64,000 nt of DNA from Loripinus fragilis (lineage: Eukaryota; Mollusca; Bivalvia; Lucinida; Lucinidae): contig OZ026524.1 in the NCBI GenBank assembly GCA_964019695.1, forward strand, positions 28,808,164 to 28,872,163, in the 5' to 3' direction. The notes below the pieces were generated by a model. That model had not been told where the DNA came from. It made no database searches and saw only the letters and a program-made list of their open reading frames with translations. Made by a program: the position numbers and the translations under genes. Each line of letters opens with the position of its first letter. The stretch's first letter is position 1. Shown here piece after piece: positions 44,628 through 54,984 of the stretch.

Positions 44628-45083
44628 CTAGGCTGCATTTAGGATAATGGCTGGGAATCCTGGTTCCTGGATCTTATCGTCTGTAAATGCCACAACGATT
44701 CTTCTCACATCAGCAAGCACTATTTTGCAGCAAATGGGGACAGATTAAACAGTCAAATAACAAAACTATTGCATGAATTGCATTTCGATAACACATTTTA
44801 TGACCACAATTTGTACATTGTTAGCTTTCAAAATGCTCCTTACCAGATCGTCTAGCATGTCAAACTTTGTTGTAACAGCTTTGAGGGAGCATTGGTCTAA
44901 AACATCTGAAAAACTTAGCCCTTTCCTATCCGTTGTTTGTACACAGCATCGAAGTCTGGCATTTTTTGCATACTGAGAGTTGACCCAGAAAACCCGTTCT
45001 TTTGAGTCAATGAATATGTTTCGGAATACCAAAATTTCGGTTTTCGACTCAAAATAAGTATGGTAGACTACTGTGAAACACAT
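44628..45083 (-). pseudogene. Unrecognised coding track with two internal stops
   Basis: One minus-strand frame is open over about 151 codons except for TAG (44766-44768) and TAA (44745-44747). Both sides of the stops look like protein: ESKTEILVFRNIFIDSKERV and SLKAVTTKFDMLDDLVRSIL before, then KIVLADVRRIVVAFTDDKIQ and EPGFPAIILNAA after. An acceptor-like TGTGTTTCACAG lies at the start (45066-45077). It may be a decaying exon, or two exons separated by a very short intron holding the stops. No family was recognised. Confidence 0.5.
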
Positions 45084-45616
45084 TTTATGTTAGACCATCA
45101 GAATTTATTATTTTGTTTGTCATTGGGAGTACAATATGCGTACTTTTTTTGTCAATGGTATATAAAGTATGCAAGAAATAGTTTATTGCTATGGGGAATG
45201 CTGCAATCAAGGCAACATCGTCCCATATAATAGCTGCTACAAGGCGGGCTGTCCATATCCATCGAGTGTATATGCTGATATCCGTGCCACAACCTCAAAC
45301 TACCGGGGTAGGGGTAGAGTTATACTATGTATCGGTAATCCAGGATTACCAAGCAACGATAGCTATATTAGGGAAAAACATGGCATGTTTCGAATATAGC
45401 TACTGCTCAATAGGGTAGCTACATGTATATTCGTACGAATACGCGGCTACGCATACAGTTACGGAGTCGAAGGTAGCCATATACGATACACCAGCAATGG
45501 TCCAGTGCTGATACTCAACTCACACAACAGCTTTTGAGTCATGATGATCGTAGAATATTGATACTTACATGTATGGCATACATGTATACGACCAGGGATA
45601 ATCAGTGCAGCAGAGC
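45084..45616. other. No gene seen
   Basis: Plus-strand open frames at 45169-45418 overlap each other and lack support. The GCTACATGTATATTCGTACG-type text near 45418 is locally palindromic. Confidence 0.35.
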
Positions 45617-46012
45617 AGGAATCGATACAATCAAGTACCACACCTGACCCAGGATACCAATGGGAAAGTGACAAACTAACAGTTAGACACCACAAACGAG
45701 AGCCAAGAGGTCAGCCCTTTTCCAGCAGGTCATCACAAGGCACATATAAACAGACGCGCACAAAGGCATAGCAAACAAAAGACAGAAAAAACATAAAATA
45801 TCCACAAAAGAAGTACCACCTTGGAACGGTCAGTAAAATATTTTACTGGAGGGTTTAAAGCGGTTTCACGGCGCCAACCTCACCCTTAATTCAGATGTGG
45901 ATCAAGACACATGGATATTTGGTTTGCATGAAAGACCCCTGACTTATCAATGCATCATCTCCTAAAACATATAAATCAAGATATAACAAGGAGACAAAGC
46001 AAAGATAAGAAC
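45617..46012 (+). repeat. R1 copy
   Basis: From CAGGAATCGATACAATCAAG through GATATTTGGTTTGCATGAAA to ATATAACAAGGAGACAAAGC. It matches the downstream half of the copy at 350 better than any other. Confidence 0.8.
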
Positions 46013-46393
46013 CCCCTGTTCAGAAATCCTGAATCCGCCCCTGGACACCCAGCCACACAAAACATGTTTTCTCTCTGATGTGAGTTCGCTTGCAACTTCG
46101 TGACAAGGTTGCTCGGTCGCCAGTGCAGTTCCGCCCACTTACATTGAACTTGATCCAGCGAGGATGTCTCGAGTCAACCACCCTTATTTGCTCAATTATT
46201 TGGCTCAGGAAAAACAGAGAAATTCACCCATAAAAGCCTAGCGTCCTTTTTGTGTAACATAGGCAAACAGTGCAGACCCAGACCAGACGCCGCAGGCTGG
46301 TTTGAGTCTAACCTGGTCCCAAGGCACGAAGACAGGTTTCTCGCTACGAGTTTTCTTGCAGATATCAGAACAGATCGGTGTTTTGAAACCGGC

Positions 46394-46960
46394 ATGGACT
46401 CCAATATGAGCGACCTAAGCTGAAAGGTCAAAGGTCAACCTTGACCTTTGGAACTTATTTATAGCCATTGTCTCATTAGTTTAAACATTTCAAGTGAGAA
46501 TAATGACTAAAGCTTCCACAGTTTTCAAAAAAAAACAATTTTTCAGAAATTTTCCCATTTAAATGCATAAGGAAGCAAATTTGACCTTGACGTTAAGTAG
46601 GTCAAGGTCAACCTAGGATCATCATTTGAACAAACTTGGTAGGCCCCACAACCCCAATGCTACATACCAAGTCCCAAGGTCATCGGCCTTCTGGTTCTGG
46701 AGAAGAAGATTTTTTAAGGGTTTTTACCATATATGGGCGTGGTGGCCATCTTGGTCATGTGACCAAGACCATTTGAACAAACTTTTGTTCCCCCATCCTA
46801 AGGAGTCTCCATATGAAATATAAGTTCAATTGGCCCAGTAGTTTCAGAGGAGAAGATGTTTGAAAATGTTGACGGACGACGGACAGACGGACGACGGACG
46901 CCGGAGTCACTGCTATACTATTAGCTCACCAATGAGTCTTCGGCTCAGGTGAGCTAAAAA
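46394..46960 (+). repeat. Interspersed repeat R3
   Basis: Contains GGTCAACCTTGACCTTTGGA, CAAACTTGGTAGGCCCCACA, GTGGCCATCTTGGTCATGTG, a GACGGACGACGGACAGACGG simple stretch and a closing hairpin GCTCACCAATGAGTCTTCGG. About 550 bp. Closely related tandem units lie at 55-58.5 kb. Confidence 0.75.
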
Positions 46961-46964
46961 TGGT

Positions 46965-47765
46965 GAATTTTCATGAACAAAGGACCATAACTCCTAAAAG
47001 CATGGTGCAATATGCACCATTATCAAACTTGAAGAAGGCATTATGGTACTTAACAATGTGACCAAGTTTCATAAAATTCTGATTAAAACTATTCAACTTG
47101 GAGACCGGACATTGTTTATGAATTTTCATAAACAAAGGGCCATAACTCTTGAAGGCAATGTGCGATATAAACCATAATTAATCTTAAAGAAGACATCCTG
47201 GTACTAAACAATGTGACCAAATTTCATAAAATTCTGATCAATAGTATTCGACTTAAAGAGTAAACATCTAATCAAACGGTAAACTTTCGTGAAAAAAGGG
47301 CCATTCACCATATCTACATTAATTGCTGGTTCCCGCTTTACAGGTGGTCGGTAATGGAAAAACAGGTAACCAGTACCCCCCCAATACCTGGAAATGGGGG
47401 GGGGGGTTCTGGTTACCTGTATTTACATTACTGACCACTTGTAGACAGGGAACCAGCAATTAATGTAGATATGGTGAATAACTCCTGAAGGCATGGTGCG
47501 ATATGGACCATTATCAAACTTGAAGAAGCCATCATGGTACTAAACAATGTGACCAAGTTTCATAAAATTCTGATCGAAAGTATTCAACTAAGAGAGCGGA
47601 CATCGTTTCAAATGGTGACTTTTCATAAAAAAGGGCCATAACTCATGAAGGCATTGTGCGATATGGACCATTATCGAACTTGATGAAGACATCTAGTACT
47701 AAACAATAAGACCAAGTTTCATAAAATTCTGATTAAAACCATTGACTTAGAGAGTGGACGTCGTT
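46965..47765 (+). repeat. Tandem repeat R4, about 165-bp unit, about four copies
   Basis: The unit contains GGGCCATAACTCCTGAAGGC, ATGGTGCGATATGGACCATT and ATGTGACCAAGTTTCATAAA. The third repeat is interrupted by the MITE at 47305-47477. Confidence 0.8.
47305..47477. mobile_element. MITE P5, 173 bp, inserted in R4
   Basis: The ends TCACCATATCTACATTAATT then GCTGGTTCCC are mirrored by GGGAACCAGCAATTAATGTA and GATATGGTGA. Neighbouring units read GGGCCATAACTC, so the insertion duplicated AT. A decayed copy lies at 53998-54155. Confidence 0.9.
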
Positions 47766-48133
47766 GGGACAGACGTACATACGTACGTTAGTAAAGTAAA
47801 GACGGACAGACAGGGGTAACACTTAATGCCGCGGCCATCATCATGGCGGGAGCATAAAAATAATAAGAAGAAAGGGAGCAAAAACAATAAGTCTCCCCAC
47901 TTCACTTGGGAGACTTAATTATGAAGCAGTCTAACCATAAAAATTGATAGATATAAATGATAAATATTTTCAAGCTTTTACTGAAAAGGCAACTTTCACA
48001 AGGTGACACCAAAATCTCGACTCAGCTACATGTATAGTTAACTACAGTCTTCATCACTTTCAAGGATATCTTCCAATAGTTTAAGATACTTTGGTTTTGT
48101 GAAAATATTACCCCTATGAGCCTCTAATTTTCT

Positions 48134-48627
48134 TTAATGACTAACTTCATTTAAACCAGCCTTTAGTTTCTTTTGGTATATTTCCAGCTTATCTTTTGCG
48201 AATGTAAAAAAGTTGGCTTTTGTAATTTCCAATAAAGGACCTAAAAGACCAGTGGACATTGTTCTGTAATTAACAACCATCCATGCGGCAATGGCAGCAA
48301 CTGGGTTTAACTCCCCATATTGTACTATAGGAATTAATGTTGATGTAAGAAGGACATCATTTTTAGAGTCATAAAAGTAAAAGAACATGTCAGATTTACA
48401 AGCTCCCACACCAGGTATGAGGAAATTGCTATATTCCGGGTGTCGGGCCTGTTGGAGGAAGGAGAACACAATCGTTTGAGCAATAAGTTGATCAACATCT
48501 TCTTCTCCACGCTTTACTTCTACAAATGATTTTCCTCCTGGACTTCCTGACATGACAATATCCCCTTCAACGTGAACTCCGCCACCAAGAATTACATCCA
48601 GCCTTCCATGCCAAACATCAATGTGAC
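48134..48627 (-). CDS. Last exon of a PD-(D/E)XK nuclease-like gene
   Basis: On the minus strand the acceptor is GTGTTTTTTTTCAG, entering after the first base of a codon. 164 codons run to TAA at 48134-48136. The peptide HIDVWHGRLDVILGGG has the Asp of a PD motif. About 30 residues later SFVEVKRG gives the E-x-K pair, and a helix with conserved-type Gln (DQLIAQTIVFSFLQ) follows. This order is the PD-(D/E)XK signature. The C-terminal part is helical (AAIAAWMVVNY; FTFAKDKLEIYQKKLKAG). The catalytic residues look intact. Substrate and role are unknown. Similar proteins exist as uncharacterised genes in animals and in some mobile elements. A likely upstream exon is at 52450-52587. Confidence 0.7.
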
Positions 48628-49139
48628 CTGAAAAAAAACACATGACCCTTAGACCAATAATGAACAAGAAAATTTGATAACTCTTGATATGTCACAGGCC
48701 CTAAAGGGGGTCTTGGGGTGTGAGAGGTAAGCACCCTGTATCTGTCTGGAGATGAGACTCAAGTGAACACACTCGCTTGGCTGATTTCTGGGGAATTTAA
48801 GGCTCAAGATAGGCAGCACCCAGAACCTGCTCCAGACACTTAGAATATGATTTGGAATGTCTCTCACCTTAAGGTTATCTGAGGCCTAGTTCTAATCGGT
48901 CACCTTACATTTGTATGCTAATTCAGAAAGTAAAACAAGAACTTCCCAGATGTCGTTATTGCACCTGCATTGGGCAAAATAATCACGATACTGACAAAGT
49001 CAATGGAGTGTCATATGTTGGTCAAGGGTGCCAGATCAAGATGCATACTTGATGAACAAGACTAAACTCTGCTCTGGACCTGCGTCGCGGGAGCAAATCG
49101 TCAATGTGTAAACAGTCGATATGCAATGTTAAATAAACA

Positions 49140-50300
49140 GGAATGAAATCAGATTACACCAAAGTTTCGCAATGTAATCTACAGTAAGCATTTCAGATGA
49201 AAAAAATGTCTTAAGTTCAACACCCGTCAAAAATGAGAAAAAATTTATGAAACGTGCCCAATATAGGAGGTGTACATCTTCAATATGTGAACAATCATAA
49301 GGCAAAGTTTGAAAAAAAAGGAATGAAAACTTTTGGACTTACAGATTACACAAACTTGGCACCCCTAAAATGTTGCGGACGGACGGAGAGATGGGAAAAA
49401 TGTCTAGGATCAACACCCATCAAAAATGAGAAAAAACAATGAAACACTCTCACAAAATAGGAGGTGCTCATCTTCAGTATGTGAACAATCATTATGCAAA
49501 GTTTGAATATAAAGGAATGAATACTGTTGGAGTTACAAATTACAAAAACTAGGCACCACGTAAGCATTTCAGATGGAAAAAATGTTTAAGTTCATCACCC
49601 GTCAAAAATGAGAAAAAAATTATGAAACGTGCACAATATAGAGGGTACACATCTTCAATGTGTGAACAATCATTGTGTGAAGTTTGAATATAAAGCAATT
49701 AATACCCGTGGAGTTACAGATTACACAAGCTAGGCACCCCCTATGCATTGAGGATGGAACAAAATTCTAAGTTCAACAACCGTCAAAAATGAGAAAAAAT
49801 TTAAGAAACGTGCACAAAATAGGAGGTGCACATCTTCAATCTGTGGACAATCATTGTGCAAAGTTTGAATATAAAGGAATGAATACTGTTGGAGTTACAG
49901 ATTACACAAACTAGGCATCCCCTAAGCATTTCAGATGGAAAAAAAATGTCTAAGTTCAACACCCCTCAAAAATGAGAAAAAAAATTATGAAACGTGCACA
50001 AAATAGAAGGTGCACATCTTCAATATGTGAACAATCATTAGGCAAAGTTTGAATAAAAAAAAATGAAAACTTTTGGAGTGACAGATTACACAAACTAGGC
50101 ATCCCCTAAGCATTGCGGATTGAAAAAATGTCTAAGTTCAACAACCCTCAAAAATGAGAAAAAAATTATGAAACGTGCACAAAATAGGAGGTCCACATCT
50201 TCAATATGTGAACAATCATTAGGCAAAGTTTGAATAAAAAAGAATAAAAACTTTTGGAGTTACAGATTACACAAACTTGGCACTCTAAAGTGTTTCGGGC
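49140..50300 (+). repeat. Satellite-like tandem repeat, about 183-bp unit, six to seven copies
   Basis: The unit contains CAGATTACACAAACTAGGCA, AAGTTCAACACCCGTCAAAA, TGAAACGTGCACAAAATAGG and ACATCTTCAATATGTGAACA. Unit starts are near 49151, 49342, 49538, 49718, 49899, 50082 and 50265. The array ends in a GGACGGACAGACGG run (50290-50345). Confidence 0.9.
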
Positions 50301-50399
50301 GGGCGGACGGACAGACGGACGGATGAATGGACGGACGGACAGACGGACAGAGTGGACCCACTACTAGACCTGCTTTCGCTAAAGCAACGCAGGTAAAAA

Positions 50400-50930
50400 G
50401 TCAAGGACAATTCCTATGCAAGAATTCATAAACCTCGCTATCATAGGAAGCACGAAATATAGATCAAGGTTAACAGGTCAAGATGTGTGCTTATAGACTA
50501 TGTGAAGGGCATTTACTATGCAAGGTTTCATAATCCTAGCTATCATACACTATAGCAATACTATTTTACTTGACGTAAAATTCTGACAAAGTCAATGGAG
50601 TGTGAAATATAGGTCAATGGTACCTGGTCGAGGTGCAAGCTTGTAGACTATGTACTATGCAAGGTTTCATAATCCTAGCTATCAAAGGTATAGAGAAAAC
50701 ACACTTTGGTATTTTACTGGACTTATCCTGACAAAGTCAAAGGAGCGTGAAATCTAGGTCAAGGGTAACGGGTCCAGGTGCTTGCTTGTAAAGCATGTCA
50801 AGGACAACTACTATATATGCAAGGTATCATAATCCTAGCTATCATAGGTAGAGAGAAACACACTTTAGTATTTTACTAGATATAAAATTTTGACAAAGTC
50901 AATGATGTGTGAAATGTAGGTCAAGGGGGT
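50400..50930 (+). repeat. Diverged tandem repeat, about 130-bp unit, three to four copies
   Basis: TTTCATAATCCTAGCTATCA, TGACAAAGTCAATGGAGTGT and GAAATATAGGTCAA recur. A similar fragment (TGACAAAGTCAATGGAGTGT) at 48990 lies on the other side of the satellite. Confidence 0.75.
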
Positions 50931-51039
50931 CTTTCTCTTGTTTCTTGAATGAAAAATTGAGATATTTATAGCGAGAATGAAATACTCAAAATTTAGCTTT
51001 TACTTCTATAGAGCGAGACGCGAATTAAGTTAATAACAA

Positions 51040-51100
51040 AGGCGCTGATGAGACTGCGCGGATGCACAGACCAATCCGTGCCTTTGTTATTTTCATGAAA
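51040..51100. repeat. Hairpin, ATAACAAAGGCGCTGA family
   Basis: ATAACAAAGGCGCTGATGAG with GATGCACAGACCAATCCGTG and CCTTTGTTAT. A nearly identical copy is at 51675-51745. A relative is at 4290-4350. Confidence 0.75.
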
Positions 51101-51674
51101 AACAAATGAACAATAAATGAGTCTTGTGAACATACTCGAGTCAGATGCAGCAAATCGCTAAAAGCTAAAAATTCAGTTTTTCTTTCTATCTTTAAATATG
51201 CAAGCTAATGATGTGTTTCACTTATTTTTGCCATATCACTAAGCCTATGTTAAAAAAAGAATAAAAAGCAATTTTTATTTCAATTATTTAATTTAGTGAT
51301 TAATGAACAACACACAAACAAACAACCAAATTAGCTAAAACAATATTTTATACTTTAAATAATAATATTTATCATCAGCCTTGCCATTGAAAACATGTTC
51401 ATGCCATATGTGAACAACAAAGATATAGATAAGACTGCATATTTATGTAGACTGGTCAATGTCATTGTCGTTTGCTACATACATTAGATGAGAAACCGAG
51501 CCGAACTTGGCGAAGCTGAGTAGTCGGCAAAAAAATGGCAGCAAACAGGTTTTCATGGCATATTCTATTGGGATTTTCGACCAAAAAAGCTCAAACAAGC
51601 CTGCTCAGCTACTGAGACAATCTAGGAAAGTAATTTTTCCGTGCCACTTGTTTTACTATTGTACCTACCAGAGC

Positions 51675-51745
51675 GTGAATAACAAAGGCGCTGACGAGAC
51701 CGCGCGGATGCACAGACTGATCCGTGCCTTTGTTATTTTCATGAA
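51675..51745. repeat. Hairpin, second copy of the 51040 element
   Basis: Same arms and apex, followed by TTTTCATGAAAA in both. The upstream flank TGCTCAGCTACTGAGACAAT recurs near 4210, 32405 and 52720. Confidence 0.75.
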
Positions 51746-51862
51746 AAAAAATGCATTTTTTATTTAACTGGTCAAACGCATTTTTTTTCAAAATTGGCAT
51801 CAGTTGATTTTTATTTTTCAAATTGTTTCGAAAAGTTATTTAAAGAATATCATCAAAGTATT

Positions 51863-51925
51863 AAACAGTTTGGATCCAGATCAGGCCTGGCATTTTCCAG
51901 GCCAGATCTTGGTCTAAGTTGTTTT
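51863..51925. repeat. Palindromic hairpin, shared outer arms
   Basis: The outer arms are AAACAGTTTGGATCC and TGGTCTAAGTTGTTT. The core is GATCAGGCCTGG with CCAGGCCAGATC. Confidence 0.7.
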
Positions 51926-52111
51926 AAAGGCACTCGCATGCAGCAAAGTCGGATTTTCTCGTGACTAGACCCATGATTAGACTTTTTTTTTTAATTTGTC
52001 CAACACATTTTTAAATAAAAAATTAAATTAATTATTCTCGTCAGTTATTTAGGCCCAGAAATACCTGATATTTTGTAGGAACAATCTGCATACAAACTGT
52101 TGGTGTGTGTG

Positions 52112-52127
52112 TGGGGGGGGGGGGGGC
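52112..52127. repeat. Poly-G tract
   Basis: About 14 G after a GTGTGTGTGTG stretch. Other G or C runs occur at 30550, 42873, 47397, 52390, 54062 and 58519. Confidence 0.9.
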
Positions 52128-52449
52128 GGCCCTGGGGATACCACCAGACCACACTGAAAAGCAAAGCTTTACTTAATTACAACAAACAAAAAAGTATAAC
52201 AATACAAAGAAGAGAATAGAGCATATGTTTTAACCCATTTAAGCCAAATGGAATTTTCCTCTCTTATCAATTAGACCAGTCAATTTCCATTTCTGTTCGT
52301 GGTATCATTCAAATGTAAATAGAAGATTATGCAAACAGTGAGTAACCTGTTCAGACGCCGTTGGTCTGTGTCTGTATTGATTGCCTATTCCCCCCCCCCC
52401 CAAAAGGATGCCTAAGGCTTATATGGGTTAACAAAACAAAACAGGCCAC

Positions 52450-52587
52450 GTACACTTAACATTTTCACGTTCCGTAATGCATCTTGTGTCGAACAGGGAA
52501 CATGTGGTGGAAACCTATGTCCAAACAGCATGTCCCCTGCACGTTCAGGCACATTATAGTGTATGTATGATTCTCTAAGATCGCTGA
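52450..52587 (-). CDS. Probable upstream exon of the nuclease-like gene
   Basis: On the minus strand the acceptor TTACTTATCTATAACAG opens 46 codons that look like real protein (SDLRESYIHYNVPERAGDML, then FGHRFPPHVPCSTQDALRN, then VKMLSV). Ending at C/GTGGCC (exon end 52450) leaves one base and fits the entry phase of the exon at 48627, giving SVRHIDVWHGRLDV across the join. The stronger-looking donor GTACGT (exon end 52454) would break the frame. The link is therefore an inference. Earlier exons were not found in the window. Confidence 0.55.
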
Positions 52588-52897
52588 CTGTTATAGATAA
52601 GTAATTCATTTGAAGCTCATTTCATTAAAAAATGAATTGAGTTTCAATGACGTAATGGCCGCGATGCGAGAAAACCTCAGCCTTTGAGATTTTCGACCAA
52701 GTAAGACTTGACCCAGTCTGCTGAGCTACCTAGACTTGATAGAGTCTTGAATTTTTGTATGTATATTAAATGGATACCATACATTCAAGATACGCTGATC
52801 AGACTGCGCGGATGTGCAGGTAGGTCTGCGTTTTTGTAATTCGCATGCAACATAAAGCTGCAATAAGAAGTTTGTTACTGAAGTGATATAAGCTCTT

Positions 52898-53102
52898 GTT
52901 TTTTTGTTTTATTTGATTCTTTACGTCCACTCATCAATCTTTCAGTTATGCGGGACGGTTCTTCCTGGGTTTAACCAGTATTAAGCTAGGATAAATATGT
53001 CTTGCTCAAGGACCACAACGCAGTGACGCCGGTGAGGCTCGAACCCGCTACCCTTCGGTCTCGAGTCAAGCACTCTACCACTGAGCCACTGCGCTCCCTA
53101 AA
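52898..53102 (-). mobile_element. tRNA-derived SINE with 17-bp target-site duplication
   Basis: On the minus strand the head is GGGAGCGCAGTGGCTCAGTG, box B is GGTTCGAGCC, and the tail is GACGTAAAGAATCAAATAAA. AAGTGATATAAGCTCTT occurs at 52881-52897 and 53103-53119. The insertion lies immediately 3' of the coding track at 53120. Confidence 0.92.
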
Positions 53103-53119
53103 AAGTGATATAAGCTCTT

Positions 53120-53541
53120 TTAAGCTTTCATTACTGCTGTCAATTTTTTCAATAAGTTTTTCTCTCTTTCGAAGCTTAGTTTTTTTCCCAAATCAATCAG
53201 TTTTTGTTTTATTTCCTGATCAGACATGTCTTCAAAATTTGGATGTGGCTTAGCATGTGTTTCCTGGTATAGAGTATTTGCCTCGTATATTTCTTCTTCT
53301 ACTCTTCTTTTTTTGCTTTCCCTTATATGAATGATTCGATTACCCCAGTAATCGTTATCCTATTTCTCATATTTGCGTTCTTCACGGGTCAGTTCAGAGC
53401 AATGCCCTAGCTCAATGTGCTTTCGCACTCTAAGTGCATCAGACGTTGGGTCATGTTTGTTTGATTTTGTCTGGTGTATATGCTTAATAGCATCGTTGTT
53501 TTTTTTCAATGCCTTGTCCTGATTTTTACTTCATTTATGAG
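53120..53541 (-). pseudogene. Lysine-rich coding track with one internal stop
   Basis: One minus-strand frame runs 140 codons from KNQDKALKKNN to TAA at 53120-53122 with a single TAG in the middle (at EERKYEK/DNDYWGNR). Both halves are clearly protein-like: DPTSDALRVRKHIELGHCSE before, and EIYEANTLYQETHAKPHPNF plus IKQKLIDLGKKLSFEREKNL after. High Lys/Glu content and heptad-like spacing at the end suggest a helix or coiled coil. No family was recognised. It is either a recent pseudogene or retains a stop polymorphism or sequencing error. Confidence 0.6.
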
Positions 53542-54960
53542 GTGAATGAAGGTCACAGCGGGCTCAGTTATGTACCAATTTCAAGGCCGTAGACAGTAGT
53601 TTACTAAAAGACTAGTTTTAATGCGACATCTGGTCAGAACGGTCCGTTCTATAAGAATCGATAAGAGGTAGAAACGTTAATTTACATAGGTAATCTATGT
53701 TACTTGTATTATATCAGTGGTCAAGATATTCAGATGTTATTGAATTTGATGAATTTAGAACAAGTAACATCTAAGCCTTATATCCAAATGCAAATTACCC
53801 TAAGATTATATCGCTTTTACCATGAAGTCTGGTGATTTTTATGACAGTCTGAACTTACAAATTACATATAAGTAACGTATTTAACACCCTCTGAAACAAT
53901 AAAGCCCCCACAGCCAGAGTGCTAACAAGTTGGATTTAAAGTAGCTTAGGATACTGGCTATCAGAAAATATATGTTTGCGAAAATCCCCCGTATGGTGCA
54001 CCTTCACCATATTAACTGCCCCATAGTCTACAGCCCCCAAATGCATTGAAGTGTGTGTGTAAGGGGGGGGGGGAGTTCTGGTTACCTTATTGACTTTACT
54101 GACTGCCTGTAGGCCGGTAATCAGTAATTAATGTATAAAATGGTAAATACCTAAAGCTTTAATAATGTTTTGGTTGAGAAGTAAGAATTAAACATTCCTT
54201 CATGTATCTCGAGGCCTTGATGTTATTATGGCGATGCGCAGACTGATCTTAAGTCATTAGGTGCACCTCTAACGAAGGCAGGAAGATAAATGTACTGAAA
54301 ACATGTTTGTCAGAGCTGTTAGTTCCCCCCCCCTTGAGGAAAACTGGATACCTGCATAACAGATCAATTTTGTTAATGCCATGTTTGTTGTTTGTACATC
54401 CAAAGCGGTGTTCGCACATCTCACACTGTGTAAACTGAGATAATACCTGTCCTTACAGCTTAGCCCATAGAAGACTCTCGCAAGTAAGTTTGAAATTTGA
54501 AATCCCAGACTCGAGGGCTGACCCAGAAGCATGCCCGGGCCCAACCAATTCCTAAAATCCTTAATATCTACAAAACCTTTCAGATCCCCCCATAAATCAT
54601 TATATAGTCATGTTTCTTATGATATGTTATTATAAGTTGAAGTGGTGGGGGGTATATCACTGGAAACTTACCAAGTGAAAATTCTAATGTTTTCAACTCA
54701 CGAGATGAAATATATTTGGAACTTACCAAAAAAGTAAATTTTCCTTTTTATTTTATACTTTTTATAGGCTACATGCATTAAATACACCCACTGAAAAAGG
54801 AGGTGCTGAAAATGCAAAAACGAAATAATTTAGCGAACCCAAATAATTTTGGCACCAAAATACTCATCACGTTCTAAGGAAGAAAATGCATACCTACACT
54901 TGACGTTTTAAAGTGAATTTCTGAATGCATTAAGTTAATGGACTACAGGACGTGACGTTC
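53542..54960. other. No supported gene
   Basis: Contains a decayed P5 MITE (53998-54155), a P2 arm (GGTTGAGAAGTAAGAA, 54172) and a poly-C run. The minus-strand open frame at 54269-54544 is GC-richer than its surroundings but unrecognised. Confidence 0.4.
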
Positions 54961-54984
54961 CTGAAGCGCTCACCTGATCTCCTT

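Larger units (their letters stand above)
48628..52449 (-). other. Probable intron of the nuclease-like gene, repeat-filled
   Basis: Contains repeats at 48960-49080, the satellite at 49140-50300, a second array at 50400-50930 and hairpins at 51040-51100 and 51675-51745. No further minus-strand exon was recognised. Confidence 0.45.

Noticed and set aside
44773..45418. Plus-strand open frames
   Set aside because: They are shadows of the minus-strand coding track or overlap each other without support.
49140..50300. CRISPR or rDNA spacer array
   Set aside because: Head-to-tail units with no spacers, and no rRNA sequence nearby.
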